Below, in pieces: positions 15,150 through 24,056 of a stretch of DNA of 64,000 bases (the stretch's first letter is position 1; each line of letters starts with the position of its first letter). The notes beneath the pieces are model-generated. The model did not search any database, was not told where the DNA came from, and saw only the letters and a list, made by a program, of their open reading frames with translations. The DNA is from Brevibacillus choshinensis (GTDB taxonomy: Bacteria; Bacillota; Bacilli; Brevibacillales; Brevibacillaceae). A program made the position numbers and the translations under genes. The stretch covers positions 5,974,501-6,038,500 of the forward strand of contig NZ_CP069127.1 in the NCBI RefSeq assembly GCF_016811915.1, written 5' to 3'.

Positions 15150-16502
15150 TTACAGAGGAACCGAGGTTTCCGCTGATTTCGTTTCTGCTCGTTCCTCCGC
15201 CAGCTTTTGTTTGTCCCACAGTCTAAAGAATGGGTAGTAGATCAAAAGCGAAATGACGAAGTTGACCAGCTGGAGCACGCTGCCGGATATTTTACCGCCT
15301 GTGGCCAAATAGCCGCTGATGATGGGAGGCGTTGTCCATGGGACCGCGACTCCGCTCGGCCTTGCCACCCATCCCAGCTCCATGGCCAAATAGCTGACGA
15401 TGACCAGCGCAATCGGCGCGATGATGAACGGGATGATCAGCAGGGGGTTCATGACGATCGGCATCCCGAAGGTCACGGGCTCATTGATGTTAAAAAGACC
15501 TGGTCCGATCGACAGCCTGCCGATATTTTTCATCTGCTCACTGCGTGCACGAAGGATCATGAGGACCACCAGGGCGAGCGTAGCTCCTGAACCACCCGCG
15601 TAAATCCACAGGTCAAAAAATTGCTTGGTGATGACGTTTGGCAATTCACCCGTTGGATCAGCCTGGAAGACGGCACGGTTTTGGTCCATCAGCGAGAGCC
15701 AAATCGGGTCCATGACGCCACCGACGATAGCCGCTCCGTGCAAGCCCAGCGACCAGAGCAGCTGCACGAGCAGTACGGCAATGATGGCACCAAACATGCT
15801 GCTTCCCAGTGCGTTCAGCGGCCCGACCAGCAGATCGGAGACGATGTTGTGGATGCTTTGGAACGAAGTATTTTCAATGAGGATGCGCAGCAGCCATACG
15901 ACCAGAATCACGACAGCGGCAGGAATCAACGCTACGAACGAACGGGCTACAGCCGGGGGGACACCGTCTGGCATCGTGATGACGATTTTCTTCTGAATGA
16001 TCTTGCGGTAAATTTCAGTGGACAACAGCGCGAGGATCATGGCGACGAACAAGCCTTTACTGCCCATCAGTGCGACTGGAATGACACCGCCCACTTCCAC
16101 TGCGGTGCTGGCTCCCTCAGGCGTGAACATCGTCGTGTAAGGCGTGGCAAGCAGGAAGGAAGCTACCGAGATCGCCCCAGCAGACAACGGATCGACTTTA
16201 TACTTTTCCGCCAGCCGGTAGGCGACGCCAAAGCCGACGATCAGCGCCATGATGTCAAAGGTGGCATTCACCGGATACAGCAGCTTGGTGAGCCATTTGT
16301 CACCGAATATTCCGCTCATGAAGTCGCTGTAGCCTGGTATCGGAATGAAGCCGATGATGAGGAAGAGTGAACCGATAATCAACAAAGGCATGGTTAAAAT
16401 GATTCCGTCGCGAATCGCCTGCAAATGCTTTTGTTCCGCAATCCGACCAGCAACCGGCATGACGCGGTTCTCCAGAAAAGAAATAAATCCCGTCATACGC
16501 AC
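15150..16502 (-). CDS. PTS lactose/cellobiose/chitobiose family EIIC permease
   Basis: A 450-residue integral membrane protein with roughly ten hydrophobic segments. It starts MRMTGFISFLENRVMPVAGRI, a common N-terminus for CelB/ChbC proteins, which clamps against the membrane. The conserved NINEPVTFG motif (in GLFNINEPVTFGMPIV) is the substrate-binding signature of this EIIC class. It transports and phosphorylates a disaccharide with EIIB and EIIA encoded in the same operon. The gap to the EIIB gene is 6 bp. Confidence 0.93.
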   Translation of the reverse strand: MRMTGFISFLENRVMPVAGRIAEQKHLQAIRDGIILTMPLLIIGSLFLIIGFIPIPGYSDFMSGIFGDKWLTKLLYPVNATFDIMALIVGFGVAYRLAEKYKVDPLSAGAISVASFLLATPYTTMFTPEGASTAVEVGGVIPVALMGSKGLFVAMILALLSTEIYRKIIQKKIVITMPDGVPPAVARSFVALIPAAVVILVVWLLRILIENTSFQSIHNIVSDLLVGPLNALGSSMFGAIIAVLLVQLLWSLGLHGAAIVGGVMDPIWLSLMDQNRAVFQADPTGELPNVITKQFFDLWIYAGGSGATLALVVLMILRARSEQMKNIGRLSIGPGLFNINEPVTFGMPIVMNPLLIIPFIIAPIALVIVSYLAMELGWVARPSGVAVPWTTPPIISGYLATGGKISGSVLQLVNFVISLLIYYPFFRLWDKQKLAEERAETKSAETSVPL

Positions 16503-16508
16503 CCTCCT

Positions 16509-16811
16509 CTATTTTTTTAGGCGAAGCGCAAACTCGAGTACATTTTTTCCGTTCAGCGTTCCGTAGTCAGTCGTGCTGATGACATCCACAGGAATTCCCC
16601 TTGCTTCCCCCTCTTTTTTCATTTCACTTAACTTATATCGCACTTGAGGTCCCAAAAGGAGTACGTCGGCTTGATCGATGTGTCTCTTTACTTCGTCCGC
16701 AGAAACCGCCCAGATCCTGGCGTTCAGCCCCTTATCCTTGGCCGCTTGCTCCATCTTTTGCACCAACAGACTCGTAGACATCCCTGCATTGCAGCACAAC
16801 AAAATATTCAA
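16509..16811 (-). CDS. PTS lactose/cellobiose/chitobiose family EIIB component
   Basis: A 100-residue cytoplasmic EIIB. The phosphocysteine loop is LLCCNAGMSTS, with Cys7 the expected phosphorylation site (CxAGxSTS). TTG at 16811 is the start, placed 6 nt after AAGGAGGGAG. It is the first gene of the six-gene operon and follows the sigma-54 promoter at 16855-16869, giving a leader of about 32 nt. The DVISTTDYGTLNG segment is typical of the CelA/ChbB fold. Expression is expected to require the LevR-type activator encoded upstream. Confidence 0.93.
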   Translation of the reverse strand: MNILLCCNAGMSTSLLVQKMEQAAKDKGLNARIWAVSADEVKRHIDQADVLLLGPQVRYKLSEMKKEGEARGIPVDVISTTDYGTLNGKNVLEFALRLKK

Positions 16812-16854
16812 TTGCTGCTCCCTCCTTTCGCCATCGTTATGCCGTTATTACATA

Positions 16855-16869
16855 GCAAGCTGCATGCCA
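16855..16869 (-). promoter_or_regulatory. Sigma-54 (-24/-12) promoter of the PTS operon
   Basis: The minus strand reads TGGCATGCAGCTTGC, one mismatch to TGGCAC-N5-TTGC with exact spacing. The predicted start is about 16843. The adjacent activator gene belongs to the sigma-54-dependent LevR class, which supports the call. Confidence 0.85.
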
Positions 16870-16881
16870 AAACACCAACCC

Positions 16882-16897
16882 ATGTATGCGCTTTCAC
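16882..16897 (+). promoter_or_regulatory. cre (CcpA-binding) site of the PTS operon
   Basis: ATGTATGCGCTTTCAC matches WTGNAARCGNWWWCAN with one mismatch. It is centred about 47 bp upstream of the predicted sigma-54 start. A cre in this position is known for the B. subtilis levanase operon, which also uses sigma-54 and LevR. Confidence 0.7.
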
Positions 16898-16949
16898 TGC
16901 AAACTGCGCTGACGGACCGTTTTGTAAGCTGCGTTCCATTTGCCCTGAG

Positions 16950-16965
16950 CAAGAGTGTTTTCTTG
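16950..16965. promoter_or_regulatory. Short inverted repeat, possible activator binding site
   Basis: CAAGA (16950-16954) and TCTTG (16961-16965), centred about 114 bp upstream of the predicted start. The location suits an enhancer, but the repeat is only 5 bp. A second weak cre-like string, TTGAAAGCGTTTTTG, follows immediately. Confidence 0.25.
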
Positions 16966-16999
16966 AAAGCGTTTTTGTGTTTTGCGATCGCCCCTGTAA

Positions 17000-17037
17000 A
17001 AACAAAAAATAAAACACTAATTACACTAGTGTTTTAT
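17000..17037 (-). terminator. Intrinsic terminator of the LevR-type gene
   Basis: The minus strand has AAAACACTA, a short loop and TAGTGTTTTATTTTTTG. The stop codon at 17021-17023 sits in the loop, so the hairpin overlaps the gene end. It separates the activator from the PTS operon. Confidence 0.85.
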
Positions 17038-19699
17038 TGTGGAAAAAGAAATTCATGATATAACACACATCGTCATCGCTTATGCTGATCTCATATTGAT
17101 CTTCGATGGGCTGCAGCTCATGGCGAATGACATTGTACAGTTTTCTGTTCTCTGCAAGAAAGCTATCCTTTTCAGCATAAGCAACAGTCGGCAAACCCGC
17201 TTTCAATCGGTCAATGAGGCAGCATATGTGCAAATAGGCCCCAATCCGGGTATCGAAAACAAGGATGTTGTGCAGGCGCTCTTCCATTCTCGCAATGCTC
17301 GTTCTAACATCCTCCAGCACTTGCTGTCCCTCGACCATCGTCAAATGCTCTTTCAAGGTTTCTACCATTTTGAGAAACGCTTCTTCCAGATCGATCATTT
17401 GCTGAATGTCTTGCAGGGCCTCGCCCTTCAGTACGTCATCCATGCCGTAGCAGCGCAGGTCTTTGTCCAGCATGTAATTGCTTACGATGCAGAGCACTTT
17501 TCGCTGATCCTTGATCTCCTTTAATTGCTTTCGTGCCTGTGTCTTGTCAATCAATTGCAGCGGCACGATTTCCAGCAGCTGATCATCGTAGCGCAGCCGG
17601 GTTTCCAGCATCTTTTTCAAAAACAAAGCACTGCCTTCTCCTGAGAGACATGCAGCTACGATTGCCAACGCTGGTGCCTGCACGTGAGCCTGGTCCTTGA
17701 CGGCCGCCTCTTCTTTTTGAAACATGGTGAGGCTGCTGACATCGCGATACATGTCTTCCAACGAATTGCCCAGCATGGCCTTACGCGTCGCCTCGATGAC
17801 ATGGGGCGTGCTGACCATAGGGATCACTTTTACGGGTATGCCCGCTTCCTTTTCGATGATTTCACCGAATCCCAGCAGCGACCCCATATCGACCAGCAAC
17901 AGCAAGCCGGGCGGTCCCATATCCTTGGCGAGCTTGATCGCTTTCTCGAGCACTCTCATGTACTCTTCTTCCAAAGGCAGATCGATGGCTTTGGCGTACT
18001 CTGTGACCAGGAGACGATTTGTCACTTCGACCATGGATGTCGCTCCCCCGCTCCCATGCGTGATAACCAGCACGCCGATGGTTTCCCTCTCATTCTGCAG
18101 GCTTTCATCGTCAAGCACGAAAAACATCGTGAGATAGCCTGCTTCGTCGATCGGCAAGTCCATCAGGATCGCTTCCTCGATCATGCGAACACATTCCAGC
18201 GCTACCGCAAATTCTTTCTTGTATTTGATTCGGACGCTGTTGATATGCGGATTGGTAATTTGCTTCCCCTGCGCGAGGCGTTCCTTGGAGGTCTGGATGT
18301 GCAGGGCGAGCCCGAAAATGACCTTTTGGCTCAATATCTTACCCAGTCTGGCTTCGGCGTAGCGCACGATCTCCTCGACCAGGTGGATGATGATGGGGTC
18401 GATAATCCGCGACATATCTTCCTTGTTGATGCGTTGATGTACACCTTTTATAAAACGGGTAAAGTAATTCTCGATATCGAACTCCAGCTCTTCCTCGTTC
18501 ACACCTTGATTGCGCAGCTCATAAATTTTTTGCTCGATTTTCTCATAGACGCTGTCTGTCGCATCTTCGGGCTCCCGCTCGATAAAAATGCTGTCCTGGG
18601 TAGGCTGCACCACAAAGCTCTTATGCTCCGTACCGACCAGCTCTTCCAGCTCCGCCTTCCGCTCCTTGGCCAGAAGCAGCCCCTGCTTCACATGATGGGG
18701 CAAATCCTGCACAGCCACCTGCAGCTGCTTCTTTTTTGATGAAATAAAGTCCGCGTAGGCGCTGGCACAAGTCAGTTGAATATCCGTTTTCAGCTGTCCG
18801 ATGTTGTTGGGGCAGTGATAGGACAAAAAGGCTTGGATAGCCGTGGCTGATATCTGAATCTCCCGGCCGAGACGAAAGGCCTCTTCCCGAAAGAGCTCCA
18901 TTACGAGCCCAAAACGCTCTTCCATTCCCCGCTCGACGAGAGATGGCAGCTTGATGATCATGGGAATACGGCGAATAAAGGTTTTCAGCAGACTCGATTC
19001 AGGGTTTTCTGTCGTCGCGGAAATGATCTGAACATGCGCCGTACGTTCGACCTCTGTCTCGCCGACCCTGCGGAAAATCCCCTTGTCCATAAAGGTGAAA
19101 AAGATCTCCTGCCCTTCAGCCGGAAGACGATGGACCTCATCGAGAAAGAGAATGCCTCCATCCGCTTTTTCCACAAGCCCTCTCCGGTCGTTGTCCGCGC
19201 CCGTGTACGCGCCCTTTTTCACCCCGAACAGCTGACTGTACAACAGCTGCGGGTTGTTTGCATAATCGGCACAGTTGAAGATGACGAACGGCGCTTCTTT
19301 GTCCAGCCGGCCAATATCCATGGAGAACTCGTGGATCAAGGCGGCGAAGCCGGACTTGCCCACTCCCGTCTCCCCCAATATGAGGCAGTGCATGCCGCGC
19401 GGAGGATACAGCACAGCTGCCTTGGCCTGCTCTATCGGTGTGATCAAGCTTTTATTGGCGCGTGCCAGCCTGTCCAGCGAGGTCTCTGCACGGTACAACG
19501 TGTCATTCGCTTGCTTCGCGTAAAATAGCGTGGGCCTGCCTTCTTCCTTTTCAATCCGGCCATCCTTCCACAGACGGTTCAGATCGCTGCTCACATTGGC
19601 ACGGCTCAGCCCTGCTGCATCTGCCAGTTCACCGGCACTGATTTTTTTGCCTGGTTCCAATTCCGAAATTTTCTGAAACAAAAGGTCGATACGTTTCAT
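17021..19699 (-). CDS. LevR/CelR-type sigma-54 activator with PRD and PTS EIIA/EIIB-like domains
   Basis: 892 residues from ATG 19699 (GGTGAG upstream; the open frame continues further but without a good start). Order of domains: winged-HTH (1-60), AAA+ with Walker A GETGVGKS (109-116), GAYTGA loop (163-168) and FLDE (185-188), PRD1 (about 430-530, His467), mannose-type EIIA (VITHGSGG, His548), EIIB-like segment (about 678-760, Cys684), and PRD2 (His824). PTS-dependent phosphorylation of the PRD and EIIA histidines tunes these proteins to sugar flux. GAYTGA replaces GAFTGA, a conservative aromatic swap. It is encoded upstream of and parallel to the PTS operon, which has a matching sigma-54 promoter, so this is almost certainly its activator. 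Confidence 0.92.
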   Translation of the reverse strand: MKRIDLLFQKISELEPGKKISAGELADAAGLSRANVSSDLNRLWKDGRIEKEEGRPTLFYAKQANDTLYRAETSLDRLARANKSLITPIEQAKAAVLYPPRGMHCLILGETGVGKSGFAALIHEFSMDIGRLDKEAPFVIFNCADYANNPQLLYSQLFGVKKGAYTGADNDRRGLVEKADGGILFLDEVHRLPAEGQEIFFTFMDKGIFRRVGETEVERTAHVQIISATTENPESSLLKTFIRRIPMIIKLPSLVERGMEERFGLVMELFREEAFRLGREIQISATAIQAFLSYHCPNNIGQLKTDIQLTCASAYADFISSKKKQLQVAVQDLPHHVKQGLLLAKERKAELEELVGTEHKSFVVQPTQDSIFIEREPEDATDSVYEKIEQKIYELRNQGVNEEELEFDIENYFTRFIKGVHQRINKEDMSRIIDPIIIHLVEEIVRYAEARLGKILSQKVIFGLALHIQTSKERLAQGKQITNPHINSVRIKYKKEFAVALECVRMIEEAILMDLPIDEAGYLTMFFVLDDESLQNERETIGVLVITHGSGGATSMVEVTNRLLVTEYAKAIDLPLEEEYMRVLEKAIKLAKDMGPPGLLLLVDMGSLLGFGEIIEKEAGIPVKVIPMVSTPHVIEATRKAMLGNSLEDMYRDVSSLTMFQKEEAAVKDQAHVQAPALAIVAACLSGEGSALFLKKMLETRLRYDDQLLEIVPLQLIDKTQARKQLKEIKDQRKVLCIVSNYMLDKDLRCYGMDDVLKGEALQDIQQMIDLEEAFLKMVETLKEHLTMVEGQQVLEDVRTSIARMEERLHNILVFDTRIGAYLHICCLIDRLKAGLPTVAYAEKDSFLAENRKLYNVIRHELQPIEDQYEISISDDDVCYIMNFFFHNKTLV

Positions 19700-19817
19700 A
19701 CTCTCACCTGCCGTTGTAAGATGGCAAGATCGCCTCATCTCGATTTCATTTCCACACGCAGGAGGGAAAACCTCCCTTACCAGACAATATGTTGCTTGGA
19801 CATATGCAATTCCCATC

Positions 19818-19853
19818 AAAAAAACCAGCCGCCTCGTCAAAAGGCAACTGGTT
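19818..19853 (-). terminator. Intrinsic terminator of the chemoreceptor gene
   Basis: On the minus strand AACCAG-TTGCCT pairs with AGGCG-CTGGTT and is followed by seven T residues, 10 bp beyond the stop codon. Confidence 0.85.
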
Positions 19854-19863
19854 CATTTGTTTC

Positions 19864-21621
19864 TCACACATTTACTTGCTGAATGGCCTGCCTCATCCCC
19901 TGCGTATTTGCCGTCAAAATGGCGGTAGCTTCGTGCACGTGCTGCATCATGCCCAACTGCTTGTTCGTCATCGCTTGGATCTGCTGGGTCTGACCGGAGA
20001 CTTCATTGGCGATATGGGCAATGCTCGTGAACTGTGCGACGACTTCCTCGGATCCAGCCGATAGCTGCTCGGTAGTGGCGGACACCTCCATGATCTGTTC
20101 ACTCACCATACCGAACGCCTTGACCGCATGGATAAAGGACTGCTCCGCCTCCTCTGACAGCTGGACTCCTGCCGATATTTCCTGCGAGACTACCTCCATT
20201 TCCTTGCTGATGGCGGCTGTCTGCATCCCGATATTGCTCAGCAAATCCGTAATTTGCTGGACCGTCCGTGCCGAAGCATCGGCCAGCTTGCTTACTTCAT
20301 TGGCCACCACTTTAAAGCCTTGGCCATGTTCACCCGCTCGCGCCGCTTCGATGGTTGCGTTGAGTGCCAAAATTTTGGTCTGGTCCGTAAAGCCGCGAAT
20401 GGAGTGAAGAGACCGTTCAATCTCATCCGTATAGTCTCTCATTTGATTGGTCAAGTCCACAGTTTGCTTGGCTGATTGGGAAATATCCCGAATTTGATTA
20501 TTCATTCTCTTCACTGCCTTGTCGCCAGTTCGCGCCATTTCGAGAGCCTCGATCGATGCTGTGGATACCATTGCCGAGGATTCAGCGATACGCATGATTC
20601 CCTGTGCGATCTCCTCCATGGCCATCACGCTGTCTTCAGCGCTTTTCTTTTGGGAATGTGCTCCGTAGTGAATGGTTTTCATCGTCTCATTCATGCTGTT
20701 GCCCATATCCAGCATCTGATTGGCGCTCACCGCAAAATCAGAGGAGGAAGCAACCAGCTGTTCGGACGTCTTTTCCATATTCATGACCAGGCTGCGCACC
20801 CGCAGATGCAGATTTTCCGACATGCCGAGCATCGCTTGATAGACGGTTCCGATCTCATCGACGGATCGAATGGGCTGCGCCTGCAGCATCCCGCTGGCTT
20901 CAGCCAGGTCGCCATTCGCCATCTTCTCTGCACTCGCCTGTACGATTCGCAGAGGTCGCAGCGCCCTCTCCACAAACCAGATGATGACGCCAATTGCTGC
21001 CAGAACAATCGCCAGCATGAGAACGTAAAACGGAAGACTGTTTTTCAGGACCTTGGCGGCCAGCTGTTCAAACACTGCTGCGTCGGTGTCGATCCCCAGT
21101 GCTCCGATAACCGTGCCATTCGCATCCTTTACCGGGACATACGCCGACAAATAGTCTCCATATACCGGATTCTCGATGACAGGGGAGCTTGCCTGGCGAC
21201 CTGCCATGACTGCTTGGACGGCATCCGGAGGCATGTCGGTCACTTCGTCGATGGGCGAAGCGTCAGGATCTTTTGGCGGTCGCCCATCGATCATGATCCG
21301 AGGGTCATGATTCTCGTCAAAACGCACAAAGTACACGTATCTGGCGCCAATCTGCGTCCTGAAAATATCCAGCTCCTGACGCAGGGACCAGTAGAGCTCC
21401 GTCTCCTTTGGCTCCTTCAGAAATTCGGCATACCGTTCGGGCTTGATTCCTGCACCGTAACTCTCGGCGATGCGGATATTGTAGTTGTTGATTCCTTCTT
21501 CTACTGCTGCTTTGGTCTGAACGAACTGGATCGCTATATTGCCCGCCGCGATGAGAATAAGAACAAGAATAATGACGAACAAAATGCGGGCAACCAAACG
21601 CTTTTTCATAAAGGCGATCAT
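19864..21621 (-). CDS. Methyl-accepting chemotaxis protein with Cache-type ectodomain
   Basis: 585 residues. TM1 is at about 9-30, then an extracellular region of about 165 residues containing the ending GALGIDTDAAVFEQL, typical of Cache/PDC-like sensors. TM2 is at about 197-217. HAMP (about 218-275) and a long signalling coiled coil follow, with the highly conserved hairpin tip ILALNATIEAARAGEHGQGFKV-type sequence. No C-terminal CheR-binding pentapeptide is visible. An alternative start at Met5 is possible, since GGAGG is 12 nt ahead of the ATG at 21621. It is monocistronic and divergent from the next two-component system; the ligand is unknown. Confidence 0.92.
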   Translation of the reverse strand: MIAFMKKRLVARILFVIILVLILIAAGNIAIQFVQTKAAVEEGINNYNIRIAESYGAGIKPERYAEFLKEPKETELYWSLRQELDIFRTQIGARYVYFVRFDENHDPRIMIDGRPPKDPDASPIDEVTDMPPDAVQAVMAGRQASSPVIENPVYGDYLSAYVPVKDANGTVIGALGIDTDAAVFEQLAAKVLKNSLPFYVLMLAIVLAAIGVIIWFVERALRPLRIVQASAEKMANGDLAEASGMLQAQPIRSVDEIGTVYQAMLGMSENLHLRVRSLVMNMEKTSEQLVASSSDFAVSANQMLDMGNSMNETMKTIHYGAHSQKKSAEDSVMAMEEIAQGIMRIAESSAMVSTASIEALEMARTGDKAVKRMNNQIRDISQSAKQTVDLTNQMRDYTDEIERSLHSIRGFTDQTKILALNATIEAARAGEHGQGFKVVANEVSKLADASARTVQQITDLLSNIGMQTAAISKEMEVVSQEISAGVQLSEEAEQSFIHAVKAFGMVSEQIMEVSATTEQLSAGSEEVVAQFTSIAHIANEVSGQTQQIQAMTNKQLGMMQHVHEATAILTANTQGMRQAIQQVNV

Positions 21622-21848
21622 TCGCTTGCCCCGCCTCCACGACCCGCTTGTCCACTCGAGAAAGCCTTTCCTGTCTGCATGCTGATAGTGTCCCCTTACT
21701 TGGTAGAATATTTTTACAACGACTTGATTTTACACGATATCCTTGCCGCGTGATATTCTTGACTTCTAATAGATGTGACAATTCAGAATGGATCTGCTGC
21801 CATTGCACACATCTGGCACAAAACGGGGTCTTCCGCACGTTGGTACGG

Positions 21849-21854
21849 TATAAT
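21849..21854 (+). promoter_or_regulatory. -10 hexamer of the sensor kinase promoter
   Basis: A perfect TATAAT preceded by TGGTACGG, 34 bp upstream of the ATG at 21888. No good -35 element is visible. The remaining 266-bp divergent gap (21622-21887) shows no other clear signal. Confidence 0.5.
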
Positions 21855-21887
21855 AGACCTATCCTAACGACAGGAGAGCAACCTACG

Positions 21888-23261
21888 ATGATGGTTCTCA
21901 TTTTATTTACCCTATGGGCGCTAGGTCTGCTGGTACTCTATACGGACCCGTGGCGAGCCTCGTTTCGCTGGGCGAGCGCGACTGCTTTTGTCGGATCGGG
22001 CGGCTTTTTATCGGCAGTCATTGATGAAATGATCATCCCCCACTGGGCAACTGCATTGGCGCTCCATCCGGGCTGGAGCGGAGCACTCGTACTCTTGAGC
22101 AGAAGCGCTTCCTTTCTGACCCAGACGGGCTTGCCTTATACGTTTTTGATGTTCGCCGTGTACTCCTATGAGTCCATTGCCTGGAAAACAAAAAGGATTG
22201 CGACGTACGCGTCCCTGATTCCGCCGCTGATCATGCTGGCCATCACACCGATCTATCCCGTGCTGACCTTTAACTACTGGATCTTGGTCGTCTGGGTCAT
22301 CCCTTATTTTCTGGCCGCATGTGCGCTGCTGATCCTGCAATATTTTCGTGAAAAGGACCCGCTGGTCAAGAAAAACAGCTTTTATACCAACTTTTTGATC
22401 ATCGTGCCGCTCTTTTTCGTCTTTATCTTTATCTACGTCATGCGGATCCAAAACGATTTCGAGGCTTGGCGCTACAACACCTTCGTGGTCCTCATCCAAT
22501 TCGTTCTGATTGTTGCCATCAGTCTGAAATACGGCTTTCTCGGGGTCCGGCTCCGCGTGGAAAAACGCCGTCTGGACAGTACGCTGCGCGCCTTGACCTC
22601 AGGCGCACAAATCATCAATCATACGATCAAGAACGAGGTGGGGAAAATATCGCTATACGCCGATCGGATTGAATCCTATGCAAAAAACTCGGATCAGCCT
22701 GGCCTCATGGAGGATGCTGCGGTCCTCATCCAGTCCTCGCAGCACATTCTGGATATGATGAACCGCATTCAGGGACAGCTTCGTGACATCGTCCTGCAGG
22801 AGAAGCTGACCGAACCCAGCCAGGTCATCGCCCAGGTCGTCCAGACTCTCCAGCCGTACGCTGCCAGACAGCAGGTCGAGGTACTGACTGAGCTGGACGA
22901 ATCATTGCGGCTGCACTGTGACCCTGTGCAGCTGCGCGAGATACTGACCAATCTGTGCATGAATGCCTTTGAAGCGATGAAATCCGGCGGAATCCTGCGC
23001 TTGCAGCTGTTCTTGTCCAAAAAGCACCTGGTGATCACCGTCGAGGATACAGGGACGGGAATCTCCAAGGAGAATCTGCCGCATGTCTTCGATCCTTTCT
23101 TCTCTACCAAAAAGACCAGCCAAAATTTCGGGCTGGGATTGTCGTACTGCTACAACGTCATGCAAAAGCATCAGGGCCTGCTGGAGATCTCCAGTGAACC
23201 TGGAAAAGGAACTACAGTGTTTCTCTTGTTTCCCAATAAACGTGTAGAAGGGAGGGTATGA
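21888..23261 (+). CDS. Membrane sensor histidine kinase with atypical H-box
   Basis: 457 residues from ATG 21888 or 21891, behind CAGGAGAG. The frame is open upstream but lacks a ribosome site there. The N-terminal half has six or seven hydrophobic helices (1-215) and no separate sensor domain. The predicted phospho-accepting motif is NHTIKNEVGK (His245), not the usual SHDLRTP. The HATPase domain is complete: N-box LTNLCMNAFEA, DTGTGI, FDPFFSTK and GLGLSY. The order resembles membrane-integral (7TM-like) kinases paired with NarL-type regulators. Its stop is 3 bp before the response regulator. Confidence 0.88.
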   Translation: MMVLILFTLWALGLLVLYTDPWRASFRWASATAFVGSGGFLSAVIDEMIIPHWATALALHPGWSGALVLLSRSASFLTQTGLPYTFLMFAVYSYESIAWKTKRIATYASLIPPLIMLAITPIYPVLTFNYWILVVWVIPYFLAACALLILQYFREKDPLVKKNSFYTNFLIIVPLFFVFIFIYVMRIQNDFEAWRYNTFVVLIQFVLIVAISLKYGFLGVRLRVEKRRLDSTLRALTSGAQIINHTIKNEVGKISLYADRIESYAKNSDQPGLMEDAAVLIQSSQHILDMMNRIQGQLRDIVLQEKLTEPSQVIAQVVQTLQPYAARQQVEVLTELDESLRLHCDPVQLREILTNLCMNAFEAMKSGGILRLQLFLSKKHLVITVEDTGTGISKENLPHVFDPFFSTKKTSQNFGLGLSYCYNVMQKHQGLLEISSEPGKGTTVFLLFPNKRVEGRV

Positions 23262-23264
23262 CCG

Positions 23265-23903
23265 ATGGAATCAATCAAGGTATTTCTCGTAGAAGATGAC
23301 CCAGTATGGCGCAAAGGACTTGTCGATTACTTGAACAAGGAGCCGGGAATCACAGTCACCGGAGAAGCCAGTACCAAAGAAGAGGCGATCGAAAAGTATT
23401 CCCCTGCAGAAATCGATGTCGTGCTGATGGATATCAATCTGACTGAAAACAATCTGGATGGCATCGAGACTGCCCTTGCATTCATTCAGCTTTCTGGGGA
23501 CAGCAAAATCATCATGCTGACATCCCTGACCGACGAGGATGTGATCGTCGAGTCCTTCTCAGCTGGGGCGGTCAATTACATCAGCAAATCGAGCTTCAAG
23601 GAGATCCCCGACGCGATCCGTGCAGCGCATTTGCGGCAATCGGCGATCCATCCGACAGCAGCCGCCGCTCTGCGCAACGAGTTTCTGCGCCTGAAAAACG
23701 AAGAAAACCAAAAGCTGCTCTCCCCAGCGGAAAAGGAAATCCTGCAGCTCATCCATCAAGGGCAGACGCAGACCCAGATCGAACAGGCACTGCACATCAC
23801 CAAACGGACCATCAAAAATCACATCAACCGCATCCTCAAAAAAATGGGCGTCAAATCGAGCAAGGAAGCAGCAGCCAAAGCGAGCCAGAAAAAGCTTTTC
23901 TAG
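23265..23903 (+). CDS. NarL/FixJ-family response regulator
   Basis: 212 residues. The receiver domain has the acidic VEDD cluster, Asp56 in VVLMDINL as phospho-acceptor, and a Lys in YISKSSF. Residues 150-205 form a LuxR-type HTH (LSPAEKEILQLIHQGQTQTQ...). The start ATG follows GGGAGGG inside the end of the kinase gene. The linker is longer than usual between receiver and HTH. It is co-transcribed with the upstream kinase; targets are unknown. Confidence 0.92.
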   Translation: MESIKVFLVEDDPVWRKGLVDYLNKEPGITVTGEASTKEEAIEKYSPAEIDVVLMDINLTENNLDGIETALAFIQLSGDSKIIMLTSLTDEDVIVESFSAGAVNYISKSSFKEIPDAIRAAHLRQSAIHPTAAAALRNEFLRLKNEENQKLLSPAEKEILQLIHQGQTQTQIEQALHITKRTIKNHINRILKKMGVKSSKEAAAKASQKKLF

Positions 23904-23962
23904 CAAGCACTGGCGCTGCCTCCACCCCTTCTCCCGCTTTGCCCGACTAGGCACTATGACCA

Positions 23963-23990
23963 GGTACCAATGAAAGTTGGTACTTTTTTT
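23963..23990 (+). terminator. Intrinsic terminator after the NarL-type regulator
   Basis: GGTACCAA, loop TGAAAG, TTGGTACTTTTTTT. Confidence 0.88.
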
Positions 23991-24056
23991 ACACCCCCCA
24001 CTCTTTACAATGAAGCTATCTGATACGCCATCATTCTTTGTAAAGGTGTGGTTTCC

